A stretch of DNA of 64,000 bases from Galbibacter pacificus (GCF_029603155.1 NZ_JAPMUA010000004.1:248001-312000); one strand, 5' to 3'; shown: positions 9,384 to 18,225, counted from the first letter of the stretch. Program-made: numbers and translations. Notes: generated from the sequence alone by a model not told the origin.

Positions 9384-9674
9384 ACTCCTAATTTATAGTT
9401 TGCAATATACTGTAGAGTTTTATTATATGTAAGGTTTTATTAAAAATTATACCTACAACTAAGAGTCGTAAACCTGAAAACAAAATCAATCTTTAACCGC
9501 TAAACACAATGCGGGATATTGGTTTTTTAAATAAGTTATTTCCTTGTATTCATGGAAGTTTATCTGCTTATCTTTTATAAGAATAAACTTAATGTTAAGT
9601 TAATAATTTATTTACGCTAATTTCAAATTAATAGCAGACTTTTGGCATTAAGAAAAAAACATATATTTCAACAA
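9384..9674. other. AT-rich divergent spacer upstream of the phosphate porin
   Basis: This is the dgt-side part of a 447-bp stretch without a gene. No ORF with coding character is visible. It contains a possible plus-strand promoter, TTTGG (9641-9645) and TATATTTC (9662-9669), that would start transcription near 9675, at the left arm of an inverted repeat. The rest I cannot assign. Confidence 0.5.
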
Positions 9675-9739
9675 CTTTTAGTTTTTGTCGACTTAGTTAC
9701 TGAAATATCCGGCTGCCCGTTTTGGGCAGCCTTTTTTTT
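9675..9739 (+). ncRNA. Candidate short terminated RNA in the porin leader
   Basis: A possible promoter at 9641-9669 points at 9675, and a strong terminator ends at 9739, so a transcript of about 65 nt is predicted. Its first 16 bases (CTTTTAGTTTTTGTCG, 9675-9690) are the exact reverse complement of 9811-9826, which lies immediately before the porin ATG at 9831. The RNA could therefore pair in cis, as a long stem in a read-through transcript, or in trans, with the porin mRNA made from a nearer promoter, and block translation. The pairing and terminator are seen; the RNA itself is inferred. Confidence 0.45.
9711..9739 (+). terminator. Rho-independent terminator inside the porin leader
   Basis: Stem GGCTGCCC (9711-9718) with GGGCAGCC (9724-9731), 5-base loop, then eight T. 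No plus-strand gene ends nearby (dgt runs the other way), so it must act on a short upstream transcript or as an attenuator. Confidence 0.85.
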
Positions 9740-9830
9740 GCAACTGCATAATTTTTAATATCTTAATATACAGGAAACAATTTCTTAACATTTCTATCTG
9801 TTCTTTGCAGCGACAAAAACTAAAAGCGAT

Positions 9831-11033
9831 ATGAAATATTATGCAACTGTGGGATTGCTGTTTCTCGCCATGTGCTATACAAATGCACAAGAGATTAAAG
9901 CGCCCCGCTTTGGTAAGGGGATACTTAATATCACCGGAAAAGATAGTACGTGGAGTATGAAATTTGCTACTAGAATTCAGCTACTTGGAACTGCAACTTG
10001 GCAAGAAAACAATGACAACTCTACCGATTTTGATACAAATTTCCTTATCAGAAGAGCCCGTTTAAAGTTCGACGGCTTTGCATTCACCAAAAAACTTACT
10101 TATAAAATAGAAATAGGATTATCAAACCGGGATATTTCCGGCGGATCGCCCTATACAAACAATACCCCAAGATATATCTACGACGCTTTGATAAAATGGA
10201 ATTTTTACAAAAACTTCAGCCTTTGGGCCGGACAGACCAAACTGCCCGGGAACGTGGAGCGCGTTATCTCGTCGGGAAACCTACAATTTGTAGACCGTTC
10301 CCTTTTAAATGCAGAGTTTAACATAGACCGCGACATAGGCCTCCAGCTAAGACATCGCTTTTATACTGGGCAAAATTTTTTAATACGTGAAAAATTTGCC
10401 CTTTCCCAAGGTGAAGGAAGAAACGTGACCGTTGGAAATATAGGCGGCTATCAGTATACGTCCAGAATCGAACTTTTGCCTTTTGGTGCTTTTGAAGGAA
10501 ACAACGAATACCAGGGCTCTGCTTTAAAACGGGAAAATAAACCCAAGTTAATGATAGGTGCGACATACGACTTTAACGACGATGCCATAAAAACCCGAAG
10601 CAATATGGGCACTTTTATGGAAACCGATACAAATCCTTATGAAACCGATATTTCTACCCTTTTCCTCGATATAGTTTTTAAATATAAAGGCTTTTCGTTT
10701 TTAAGTGAATATGCCAACAGAAATGCAGACGACCCTATTGCAAGAAATTCCGATGGCACCCCAACAGGCGACGTAGTTGAAGTTGGAAATGGCTTTAATG
10801 TACAGGCAGGATATTTATTTAATAGCAATTGGGAAATAAGTGGGCGTTATACCAATCTGGACATGGACGAAATAGGTGAATATAGAAAAAGTTATGAAGA
10901 CCAATATACATTTGGCATTTCCAAGTATATTGTCGGGCATAAATTAAAAGTACAAACAGATGTAAGTTATTTGTCTGCCTTTCAAAGTGGCAACGAGATC
11001 ATGGCAAGATTACAAATGGAATTACATTTTTAA
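9831..11033 (+). CDS. Phosphate-selective porin, OprO/OprP-like
   Basis: A 400-residue outer-membrane barrel. The signal peptide ends around CYTNAQ; the mature protein has the porin O/P features RRARLKFDGFAFTKKLTYKIEIGLS and LWAGQTKLPGNVERVISSGNLQFVDRS, followed by alternating beta-strand pattern to the C-terminal LQMELHF. The family carries phosphate or polyphosphate across the outer membrane. The next gene, 57 bp downstream, is an inner-membrane phosphate transporter, so the two form a matched uptake pair. The leader carries an internal terminator and a long inverted repeat, suggesting RNA-level control. Confidence 0.88.
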   Translation: MKYYATVGLLFLAMCYTNAQEIKAPRFGKGILNITGKDSTWSMKFATRIQLLGTATWQENNDNSTDFDTNFLIRRARLKFDGFAFTKKLTYKIEIGLSNRDISGGSPYTNNTPRYIYDALIKWNFYKNFSLWAGQTKLPGNVERVISSGNLQFVDRSLLNAEFNIDRDIGLQLRHRFYTGQNFLIREKFALSQGEGRNVTVGNIGGYQYTSRIELLPFGAFEGNNEYQGSALKRENKPKLMIGATYDFNDDAIKTRSNMGTFMETDTNPYETDISTLFLDIVFKYKGFSFLSEYANRNADDPIARNSDGTPTGDVVEVGNGFNVQAGYLFNSNWEISGRYTNLDMDEIGEYRKSYEDQYTFGISKYIVGHKLKVQTDVSYLSAFQSGNEIMARLQMELHF

Positions 11034-11090
11034 ATTAAAAAACTGAATATTAAATAGTTATATAAAAAAGAATAATTTATATTTAAAGTT

Positions 11091-13370
11091 ATGGAGAATA
11101 TCTATTTGTTAATGATCTTCGCACTGGCCATTTTGGCAATTGCAGATTTAGTTGTCGGTGTCAGTAACGATGCCGTTAATTTTCTAAACTCGGCCATTGG
11201 CTCGAAAGCTATTTCTTTCAAGTCGATTATGGTTATCGCAAGCATAGGGATTTTTATTGGAGCTGTATTTTCCAGCGGAATGATGGAAGTAGCCCGTAAA
11301 GGTATTTTTGTGCCAAAAGAATTTATGTTTAATGAGATTATGATCATTTTTATGGCGGTCATGATTACTGATATTCTCTTGTTAGACTTTTTCAATACCT
11401 TGGGAATGCCAACATCTACTACGGTTTCCATTGTTTTCGAACTTTTAGGTGCTGCCGTGGCATTGGCACTTATTAAAATTGCAGGTAACGATGGGGAAAC
11501 GGTTGCCGACCTCTCAAAATACATCAACTCGGACAAAGCCTTGGAAATTATAATGGGCATTCTCCTATCTGTAGTAATTGCATTTACAATAGGTGCCATT
11601 GTACAGTTTCTATCCAGATTGATTTTTTCTTTCCAATACGAAAAGAAGATGAAGTATTTCGGAGCACTTTTTGGCGGAGTTGCACTTACAGGAATTACAT
11701 ATTTTATCTTCATGAAAGGGCTCAAGGGAACTCCTTACTATGAAGATCTTAAGGGCGTTACGGAAGGAAACGAACTATATGTCCTCATTATTAGTTTTAT
11801 TGTTTGGACCCTGTTCTCTCAACTATATGCTACCCTTTTTAAAAAGAATGTGCTGGTTGTGGTAATTGCCATGGGAACATTTGGACTGGCATTGGCATTC
11901 TCCGGCAACGACCTTGTAAACTTTATAGGCGTTCCCATGGCGGCATACCACTCGTATGAAGCCTGGGTGGCCTCAGGTGTTGCGCCAGATCAGTTTGCCA
12001 TGGGGTCCTTGGCACAAAAAGTACCTACCGAGCCTATGTTGCTCTTTATTGCCGGAGGCATTATGGTTTTAACCCTTTGGTTTTCTAAAAAAGCAAGATC
12101 TGTAGCCGAAACAGAAATTGGACTATCCAGACAGAATGAAGGAAAAGAAAAATTCCAACCAAATTTACTATCAAGGGCAATTGTACGAGCAGCAACCAAA
12201 ACAAGCCAAGGCATTAACTTTTTTTTACCGAAAACCGTACAACGTAAAATTAATGCGCAATTTGAAAAACCTGTTGTTACCGTTAATAAAAGTAAAAGCC
12301 AAGACCTTCCAGCATTCGACCTCATCAGGGCATCGGTCAACCTAATGATTGCCGGGATATTAATATCCATTGCCACATCAAACAAACTACCGCTATCTAC
12401 CACTTATGTAACTTTTATGGTAGCTATGGGTACCTCTTTGGCCGACAGGGCTTGGGGACGCGAAAGTGCCGTTTATCGTGTTGCGGGTGTGTTTAATGTA
12501 ATTGGCGGATGGTTTTTTACCGCTATTATTGCCTTTGTTGCCGCCTCTATCATGGCATACCTTATTTATATAGGCGGCCCAGCCATTATAGCCGTTTTAC
12601 TTTTCTTTGCCGTTGTATTATTGGCGAGAAATTACATTAACTATAAGAAAAAATCACAGGTCACAAAAGAAGAAGACAGCTTAAGCAGGGCCGAAAGTAG
12701 TTCCATTCAAGGTGTTATTGAAGAAAGTGCCGATAACATTGCCGCTGTAGCCAATCGCGCACATAAAATATACACCGGAGCCATTACAGGGCTCTCCAAA
12801 GAAGACCTTAAGCAACTTAAAAAAGCCAAAAAAGGGGAAGCCAAGCTTACCTCGGAGATTGACGAGCTTCAGGAAAGTGTATTCTATTTTATTAAAAATC
12901 TAGATGAATCAAGTGTAGGTGCAAGTCATTTTTACATCAACATATTAGGGTATCTGCAAGACATGGCGCAATCGCTCGAATATATCGGGAAAGCTTCCTA
13001 TAAACACGTAAACAATAATCACAAAAAATTAAAATACAATCAAACACGCGAATTACTGGACCTTCAAAATGAAATGCAATCGCTCTTCAGCAATATAAAA
13101 AAGAGTTTTGATGCACGTGCCTTTGAAGACATCCATATGCTCCTTCAGGAAAAACAAGGTCTGATGGAAAGTGTTAGCAAGAAAATTGAAAAGCAAATTT
13201 CAAGGACCAGAAGCGAGGAATCCAGTCCGAAAAACACCTCCTTATATTTTAGCTTGCTTACCGAAACCAAAGACTTGGTAGTCGCTACCATGAACCTTTT
13301 AGAGTTGTATCACGATCAATACGACAGCTCTGTACCAAAAGCAGAAATTACGGCCACTGAAGAAGAATAA
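11091..13370 (+). CDS. PiT-family inorganic phosphate transporter with PhoU-like C-terminal domain
   Basis: Inner-membrane low-affinity phosphate carrier of 759 residues. The two PiT signature repeats are recognisable as GVSNDAVNFLNSAIG (about 23-37) and FSGNDLVNFIGVPMAAYHS (about 270-288). About a dozen membrane segments run to residue ~525. From ~540 on there is a soluble, helical Lys/Glu-rich region of ~200 residues (KIYTGAITGLSKEDLKQLKK..., SVFYFIKNLDESS) that resembles PhoU/DUF47 domains, which normally are separate regulators of PiT proteins. Ordinary PiT proteins are 330-500 residues, so this is a transporter-regulator fusion. It follows the phosphate porin and ends at a strong terminator. 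Confidence 0.9.
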   Translation: MENIYLLMIFALAILAIADLVVGVSNDAVNFLNSAIGSKAISFKSIMVIASIGIFIGAVFSSGMMEVARKGIFVPKEFMFNEIMIIFMAVMITDILLLDFFNTLGMPTSTTVSIVFELLGAAVALALIKIAGNDGETVADLSKYINSDKALEIIMGILLSVVIAFTIGAIVQFLSRLIFSFQYEKKMKYFGALFGGVALTGITYFIFMKGLKGTPYYEDLKGVTEGNELYVLIISFIVWTLFSQLYATLFKKNVLVVVIAMGTFGLALAFSGNDLVNFIGVPMAAYHSYEAWVASGVAPDQFAMGSLAQKVPTEPMLLFIAGGIMVLTLWFSKKARSVAETEIGLSRQNEGKEKFQPNLLSRAIVRAATKTSQGINFFLPKTVQRKINAQFEKPVVTVNKSKSQDLPAFDLIRASVNLMIAGILISIATSNKLPLSTTYVTFMVAMGTSLADRAWGRESAVYRVAGVFNVIGGWFFTAIIAFVAASIMAYLIYIGGPAIIAVLLFFAVVLLARNYINYKKKSQVTKEEDSLSRAESSSIQGVIEESADNIAAVANRAHKIYTGAITGLSKEDLKQLKKAKKGEAKLTSEIDELQESVFYFIKNLDESSVGASHFYINILGYLQDMAQSLEYIGKASYKHVNNNHKKLKYNQTRELLDLQNEMQSLFSNIKKSFDARAFEDIHMLLQEKQGLMESVSKKIEKQISRTRSEESSPKNTSLYFSLLTETKDLVVATMNLLELYHDQYDSSVPKAEITATEEE

Positions 13371-13397
13371 GTGGTTTGTTTATAAGCACTTTTTTAT

Positions 13398-13438
13398 AAA
13401 TCGGGTAGTTGTTTTTTAACATGTTACCCGATTTTTTT
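13398..13438 (+). terminator. Terminator of the porin-PiT operon
   Basis: Stem AAATCGGGTA (13398-13407) with TACCCGATTT (13425-13434), then T run. It lies 28 bp after the PiT stop codon. Confidence 0.88.
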
Positions 13439-13524
13439 ATGGGCATACGTCTCGTAATATCTTTTCTTTTGACTTATTTCATAGAGGAGTAAACCTCTTT
13501 ATATCTGGAAACAATTAATTATCC

Positions 13525-13555
13525 AAAAAAAAAAGGAAGCTGTAAAACAACTTCC
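13525..13555 (-). terminator. Terminator of nrdBA on the minus strand
   Basis: Read on the minus strand: GGAAGTTG, 5-base loop, CAGCTTCC (one G-U pair), then a run of ten T. It lies 33 bp beyond the nrdA stop. The stem has a mismatch when read on the plus strand, so it works for nrdA only. Confidence 0.82.
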
Positions 13556-13587
13556 CCTTTCCTCAATTATTATATAAATGAAAAGAT

Positions 13588-16017
13588 CTAAGATCCGCAC
13601 ATAAGGCAATCGTCGTCTTCTGCATCTCTCGATTTTGCCAACATTTCTTTTAATTCCTGTGGCGATAAAGGTTCTACCGCAACGGGGGTTGCCGCTGCCG
13701 GTTTTGCTTTTACCTCGGCTGCTTCGGCTGGAACTTTTTCGGTCTTTTTGGTATTGTCCAATGTAAATTTAATGGCATCTACCGCCGATTTTGTCCTTAA
13801 GTAGTACATGCCCGTTTTTAAGCCGCTTTTCCATGCATAGAAATGCATCGAGGTAAGCTTCGCATAATTGGCGCCTTCCATAAACAGGTTAAGCGATTGC
13901 GACTGGTCTATAAAATACCCTCTGTGGCGTGACATATCGATAATGTCTTTCATGCTCAACTCCCAAACCGTTTTGTAAAGGTCTTTTATGTCTTGTGGAA
14001 TAATCTCTATATGCTGAATAGAACCATTGGCACGCATTAATTCCTGTTTTAATTCTTCGGTCCATAAACCGAGGTTCACCAAGTCTTCCAACAAGTGTTT
14101 GTTTACAACTATAAACTCGCCCGAAAGCACCCTTCGCGTATAGATATTGGACGTATATGGCTCAAAACATTCATTATTACCCAGTATTTGCGATGTAGAG
14201 GCCGTTGGCATTGGTGCTACCAACAGTGAGTTTCTTACCCCGTGTTTTTTTACGTCTTTACGTAGCTTTTCCCAATCCCAGTTTCCAGAAAGCTCTTTGT
14301 CTTTAATCCCCCAAAGGTTGTGTTGAAATTCTCCTTTGGAAATTGGCGATCCTTTGTAAGATTCGTATGTGCCCTCTTCTTTGGCCATTTCCATAGAAGC
14401 TGTAACTGCTGCATAATAAAGGGTTTCAAAGATATCCTGATTAAGTTTCTTAGCCTCATCCGAAGTAAAAGGCATGCGTAATTTAATAAACGTATCTGCT
14501 AGCCCCTGAACTCCCAATCCTATTGGCCTGTGGCGGAAATTGGAATTCCTGGCTTCTTCTACCGGATAATAATTTCTGTCAATTACCCTATTTAAGTTTT
14601 TGGTAACCCTTTTGGTTACTTTGTAGAGTTCTTTATGATCAAACTCGTTGTTTTTTACAAACATTGGTAAAGCAATAGATGCCAAATTACAAACCGCAAC
14701 TTCATCTGGTGAAGTATATTCAAGGATTTCCGTACAAAGGTTAGAAGAACGGATGGTCCCCAAATTCTTTTGGTTCGATTTTCTGTTGGCAGCATCTTTG
14801 TATAGCATGTACGGAGTTCCTGTTTCTATTTGAGATTCCAGGATTTTCTCCCACAATTCACGTGCTTTAATAGTTTTTCTTCCTTTACCTTCTTTTTCGT
14901 ATTTGGTATAAAGTGCTTCAAATTCTTCGCTGTGCACATCGCAAAGCCCCGGGCATTCGTTAGGGCACATTAGTGTCCACTCCCCGTTTTCCTCTACCCG
15001 TTTCATGAACAAGTCTGACATCCACATGGCATAGAAAAGGTCGCGTGCACGCATTTCTTCTTTTCCGTGGTTCTTTTTAAGGTCTAGGAAATCAAAAATA
15101 TCGGCATGCCAAGGTTCAATATAAATAGCAAACGATCCTTTACGTTTTCCCCCACCTTGATCTACGTAACGTGCGGTATCGTTAAATACTTTTAGCATGG
15201 GCACGATCCCGTTGGAAGTACCGTTGGTTCCTGCGATATAACTTCCCGTTGCGCGTATGTTATGTATAGAAAGCCCAATACCGCCAGCCGATTGCGATAT
15301 TTTGGCCGTTTGTTTAAGCGTATCGTATATTCCGTCAATACTGTCTTCTTTGGCTGTAATTAAAAAGCAGGAAGACATTTGCGGTTTTGGAGTTCCAGAA
15401 TTAAATAAGGTAGGAGTAGCGTGTGTAAAATATTTTTTAGACATGAGTTCGTAAGTCTCCAAAGCACTGTCTATATCGTCAAGGTGAATTCCAACAGAAA
15501 CCCTCATTAACATATGCTGTGGGCGTTCGGCAATCTTTCCGTTTAATTTTAACAGATATGAACGCTCCAATGTTTTAAATCCAAAATAATCATACCCGAA
15601 ATCGCGGTTATAAATAATCATGGAATCCAGTTTGTCGGCATTTTTCTGGATTACTTCATAAACCTCGTCTGAAAGTAGCGGTGCTTTTTTCCCGGTTCGC
15701 GGGTTCACGTATTCATAGAGATCGGTCATGGTTTCAGAAAACGATTTCTTCGTGTTTTTGTGAAGGTTGGACACAGAAATCCTAGCGGCCAATCTTGCAT
15801 AATCCGGATGTGTTGTGGTCATTGTTGCGGCAATTTCTGCTGCAAGGTTATCCAGTTCGGATGTGGTAACACCATCATATAGCCCTTCAATAACTCTCAT
15901 GGCTACTTTTACGGGGTCTACTAATTCGTTTAGCCCATAGCAAAGTTTACGGACCCGTGCCGTAATCTTATCGAACATAATGGGCTCTTTTCTGCCGTCT
16001 CTTTTAATTACATACAT
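13588..16017 (-). CDS. nrdA: Ribonucleoside-diphosphate reductase, alpha (large) subunit, class I
   Basis: Catalytic subunit that reduces ribonucleoside diphosphates. It has 809 residues. An N-terminal ATP-cone (about 1-95, starting MYVIKRDGRKEP) gives allosteric overall-activity control. Active-site residues can be matched to E. coli: Cys in QMSSCFLI (C225), SSNLCTEI (N437, C439, E441), VCNLAS (C462). The C-terminal CLMCGS is the redox-active swinging tail. A Lys/Ala/Pro-rich linker (VPAEAAEVKAKPAAATP) precedes the tail. nrdB lies upstream on the same strand, separated by an unusual 271-bp spacer. Confidence 0.97.
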   Translation of the reverse strand: MYVIKRDGRKEPIMFDKITARVRKLCYGLNELVDPVKVAMRVIEGLYDGVTTSELDNLAAEIAATMTTTHPDYARLAARISVSNLHKNTKKSFSETMTDLYEYVNPRTGKKAPLLSDEVYEVIQKNADKLDSMIIYNRDFGYDYFGFKTLERSYLLKLNGKIAERPQHMLMRVSVGIHLDDIDSALETYELMSKKYFTHATPTLFNSGTPKPQMSSCFLITAKEDSIDGIYDTLKQTAKISQSAGGIGLSIHNIRATGSYIAGTNGTSNGIVPMLKVFNDTARYVDQGGGKRKGSFAIYIEPWHADIFDFLDLKKNHGKEEMRARDLFYAMWMSDLFMKRVEENGEWTLMCPNECPGLCDVHSEEFEALYTKYEKEGKGRKTIKARELWEKILESQIETGTPYMLYKDAANRKSNQKNLGTIRSSNLCTEILEYTSPDEVAVCNLASIALPMFVKNNEFDHKELYKVTKRVTKNLNRVIDRNYYPVEEARNSNFRHRPIGLGVQGLADTFIKLRMPFTSDEAKKLNQDIFETLYYAAVTASMEMAKEEGTYESYKGSPISKGEFQHNLWGIKDKELSGNWDWEKLRKDVKKHGVRNSLLVAPMPTASTSQILGNNECFEPYTSNIYTRRVLSGEFIVVNKHLLEDLVNLGLWTEELKQELMRANGSIQHIEIIPQDIKDLYKTVWELSMKDIIDMSRHRGYFIDQSQSLNLFMEGANYAKLTSMHFYAWKSGLKTGMYYLRTKSAVDAIKFTLDNTKKTEKVPAEAAEVKAKPAAATPVAVEPLSPQELKEMLAKSRDAEDDDCLMCGS

Positions 16018-16288
16018 ACGCTACAAAATTTTATGGTTAAAGGATAGTCAATTGCCTTGTGGTTCGCCCCAAGGCACATACTAGGAAAACTATTAAAACA
16101 TTTCGATACTGTGCCTGCCATGAATATCGGGCAAGTAAGCACCGGAATTTTTGTCCCGAAACTCCCAATGGTTATCGGGCAAGCCCACTATGTGAGCCAA
16201 TCCAGTCCGTGTTTTCCTAAATCCGGACTTTCTAAAAATTATTATTAAACGGGGGTTCCTTGATTTTCTTTGTTTGCTTCAATATAAT
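16018..16288 (-). other. Structured, relatively GC-rich spacer between nrdB and nrdA
   Basis: This 271-bp intercistronic gap is markedly richer in G and C than other spacers in the window. On the minus strand it can form several hairpins: AGTCCG/CGGACT (within 16207-16232), GGGC/GCCC around 16180, and GCCTTG/CAAGGC (within 16053-16076). ATCGGGCAAG occurs twice on the plus strand, about 46 bp apart. A minus-strand frame is open for about 45 codons across it, ending at a TAA near 16098, but it lacks a good start. It may be a dispersed repeat, a structured RNA or a gene remnant; the sequence alone does not decide. Confidence 0.45.
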
Positions 16289-17269
16289 CTAGAAATCTGC
16301 GTCGAAGCTAATTTTTTGGTCTTCGTCGTCTTTGTTAAGCACGCCTGCTTTTTGGTATTCTGACACTCGTTTTTCAAAGAAATTTGTTTTTCCCTGTAAC
16401 GAAATCATATCCATAAAGTCAAACGGATTCGTGGAGTTGTACACTTTCTCGCATTCCAATTCCACCAAGAGCCTATCTGTCACAAACTCCAAATACTGTG
16501 TCATTAAAGTGGCGTTCATCCCAATTAAGCTTATCGGGAGCGATTCGGTAATAAACTCGCGCTCGATATCCAGGGCATCTATTATAATTTCTTTGATACG
16601 CTCCTTGCTCACTTTATTTTTTAAGTGATGGTTATGAAGGTGTACCGCAAAATCACAGTGCATCCCTTCATCACGGGAAATCAGCTCGTTTGAAAAGGTC
16701 AACCCCGGCATTAAACCACGTTTTTTCAACCAGAAAATAGAACAAAATGCCCCCGAAAAGAAAATTCCTTCAACGGCCGCAAAAGCAATTAACCGTTCGG
16801 CAAAACTTGGGGACTCGATCCATTTCAAGGCCCAGTCTGCTTTCTTTTTAATAGCAGGAAAATTTTCAATAGCCTTAAAAAGAGTACTTTTTTCCTTTTC
16901 GTTTTTCACATAGGTGTCTATTAACAACGAATAGGTTTCAGAATGGATGTTTTCCATCATGATCTGGAAACCATAAAAGAATTTAGCTTCAGAATACTGC
17001 ACCTCATTCACAAAATTTTCGGCCAGATTTTCATTCACGATACCATCTGAAGCAGCAAAAAATGCCAATATGTGTTTTATAAAATATTGCTCGTCGGCGT
17101 TTAATTTACTGTTCCAATCTGTTAAATCCTGATGTAGATCAATTTCCTCCGCAGTCCAAAAACAGGCCTCTTGTTTTTTATACCACTCCCAAATATCGTG
17201 GTGTTGTATTGGAAAAATAACAAACCGGTCTTTATTTTCTTGCAAAATTGGCTCTACTGCTGCTGACAT
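16289..17269 (-). CDS. nrdB: Ribonucleoside-diphosphate reductase, beta (small) subunit, class Ia type
   Basis: Ferritin-like subunit of 326 residues that holds the di-iron centre and radical. Metal-ligand motifs are in order: DWNSKLNADEQYFIKH, then MMENIHSETYSLLID (Glu, His and the candidate radical tyrosine in SETYS), VEGIFFSGAF and ISRDEGMHCDFAVH. The tyrosine supports class Ia rather than the tyrosine-less Ic type. The C-terminus (KISFDADF) is the acidic-aromatic tail that docks to NrdA. It is the first gene of nrdB-nrdA; direct repeats lie 92-132 bp upstream of its start. Confidence 0.96.
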   Translation of the reverse strand: MSAAVEPILQENKDRFVIFPIQHHDIWEWYKKQEACFWTAEEIDLHQDLTDWNSKLNADEQYFIKHILAFFAASDGIVNENLAENFVNEVQYSEAKFFYGFQIMMENIHSETYSLLIDTYVKNEKEKSTLFKAIENFPAIKKKADWALKWIESPSFAERLIAFAAVEGIFFSGAFCSIFWLKKRGLMPGLTFSNELISRDEGMHCDFAVHLHNHHLKNKVSKERIKEIIIDALDIEREFITESLPISLIGMNATLMTQYLEFVTDRLLVELECEKVYNSTNPFDFMDMISLQGKTNFFEKRVSEYQKAGVLNKDDEDQKISFDADF

Positions 17270-17648
17270 TTCTTCTGATTTTTAGCGTTTTATTATTTGA
17301 TTTTTTATTGTGACTTGGGACTAACAAAGATTGAAAAATGACGGCGAAAATGAAAGGTTATTAACATGAATTGTTGTAAAAGTTTTTAACATAAATTGTT
17401 GAAATCTATCTTCAACACCCATAAACAGGGGCGTGTTAAGACATTGTTAATCAATTTGTTGAAACTGAAACTCAACCATAAAAAACATCGCTAAAAAAAC
17501 GCGCAATATCCCGATAAAACACCCAAAATACTGAAAGCAAGCAGTATGCGATGTAAAAAAATATCGCTAGAGGAACTTTTTCTAAAATCTCTTTTTTTAA
17601 TTTTACCGAGAAAGTCTTTTTACACAGGCAACGGCTAAAAACACCCGC
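17270..17648. other. 379-bp spacer upstream of nrdB with repeated motifs
   Basis: No gene visible. It holds the nrdB upstream region: TTAACATGAATTGTTG (17361-17376) and TTAACATAAATTGTTG (17386-17401) differ at one base and start 25 bp apart, with a looser third copy TTAATCAATTTGTTG at 17447-17461. On the minus strand AATCTTTG near 17325 is one base off the -7 consensus. The half near 17480-17575 contains CATCGC/GCGATG inverted pieces and is otherwise unassigned. Confidence 0.5.
17361..17401. repeat. Two 16-bp direct repeats upstream of nrdB (possible operator)
   Basis: TTAACATGAATTGTTG and TTAACATAAATTGTTG, start-to-start 25 bp. NrdR sites usually come in pairs about three helical turns apart with a different consensus, so these are not clearly NrdR boxes. 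The position in front of nrdB suggests a regulator site. Confidence 0.4.
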
Positions 17649-18221
17649 TTATGAATGCCCCAGGTCTTTGGCGACCTGCTCTAATTCTTCGTACCATTCT
17701 ATGCCGAACTTTTCTATGAGCGCATTTTTAACAAACTTGTATACGGGCACTTGAAGCGTTGTGCCAAGCGTACATGCATCGTCGCAAATATGCCATTTAT
17801 GATAATTTACAGCTGCAAATTCTTGATACTGCCTAATACGCACCGGATACAGGTAACAAGAAATGGGTTTTTTCCAATTAACTCCCCCCGCGTTATAGGC
17901 TTGCTCAATACCGCAAAGCGCCGTACCATTTTCGGCAAAAGTAACATAGGCACATTCGCTGCCGTTAACCAAAGGGGTTTCCCATTCGCCATCCAGTCCT
18001 TTTACATACGTGCCCTGCCTTTCAATGGCCTCGATGCCTTCTTTTCTTAAATAAGGCTTCACTTTGGGGTAAATTTCTTCCAGTATTTTGGTTTCATCAT
18101 TTTCAACCGGAGCCCCGGCTTCCCCATCAACACAACAGGCCCCTTTGCAGGCCGAAAGGTTGCAAACAAAATCGTTTTCCAGTATCTCTTCAGATACAAT
18201 AGTTTTCCCTAATTGAAACAT
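17649..18221 (-). CDS. DUF3109 family cysteine-rich protein
   Basis: A 190-residue cytoplasmic protein with eight or more cysteines in pairs: FVCNLSACKGACCVDGEAG (about 18-36), SECAYV, ALCGIEQAY, ISCYLYPVR, HICDDACTLG. This arrangement marks DUF3109, related to the YkgJ-like CxxC proteins and thought to bind a metal or Fe-S cluster; no biochemical role is established. It is monocistronic and shows a -7 element ending 4 bases before the ATG. It is divergent from marC. Confidence 0.85.
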   Translation of the reverse strand: MFQLGKTIVSEEILENDFVCNLSACKGACCVDGEAGAPVENDETKILEEIYPKVKPYLRKEGIEAIERQGTYVKGLDGEWETPLVNGSECAYVTFAENGTALCGIEQAYNAGGVNWKKPISCYLYPVRIRQYQEFAAVNYHKWHICDDACTLGTTLQVPVYKFVKNALIEKFGIEWYEELEQVAKDLGHS

Positions 18222-18225
18222 GCTG

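Larger units (their letters stand above)
9675..9826. repeat. Perfect 16-bp inverted repeat flanking the leader terminator
   Basis: Left arm 9675-9690, right arm 9811-9826 (CGACAAAAACTAAAAG), spaced by 120 bp that contain the terminator. The right arm ends 4 bases before the porin start codon and covers the region where the ribosome must bind. A candidate nearer promoter in the spacer is TTTG (9737-9740) with TATCTTAA (9759-9766). Confidence 0.85.

Noticed and set aside
16057..16248. 63-codon plus-strand ORF in the nrdB-nrdA spacer
   Set aside because: No family resemblance, opposite to the operon and overlapping the hairpins; more likely chance reading of a structured spacer.
16018..16288. 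Cobalamin riboswitch before nrdA
   Set aside because: I do not see a B12-box-like sequence, and the class Ia enzyme does not use B12.
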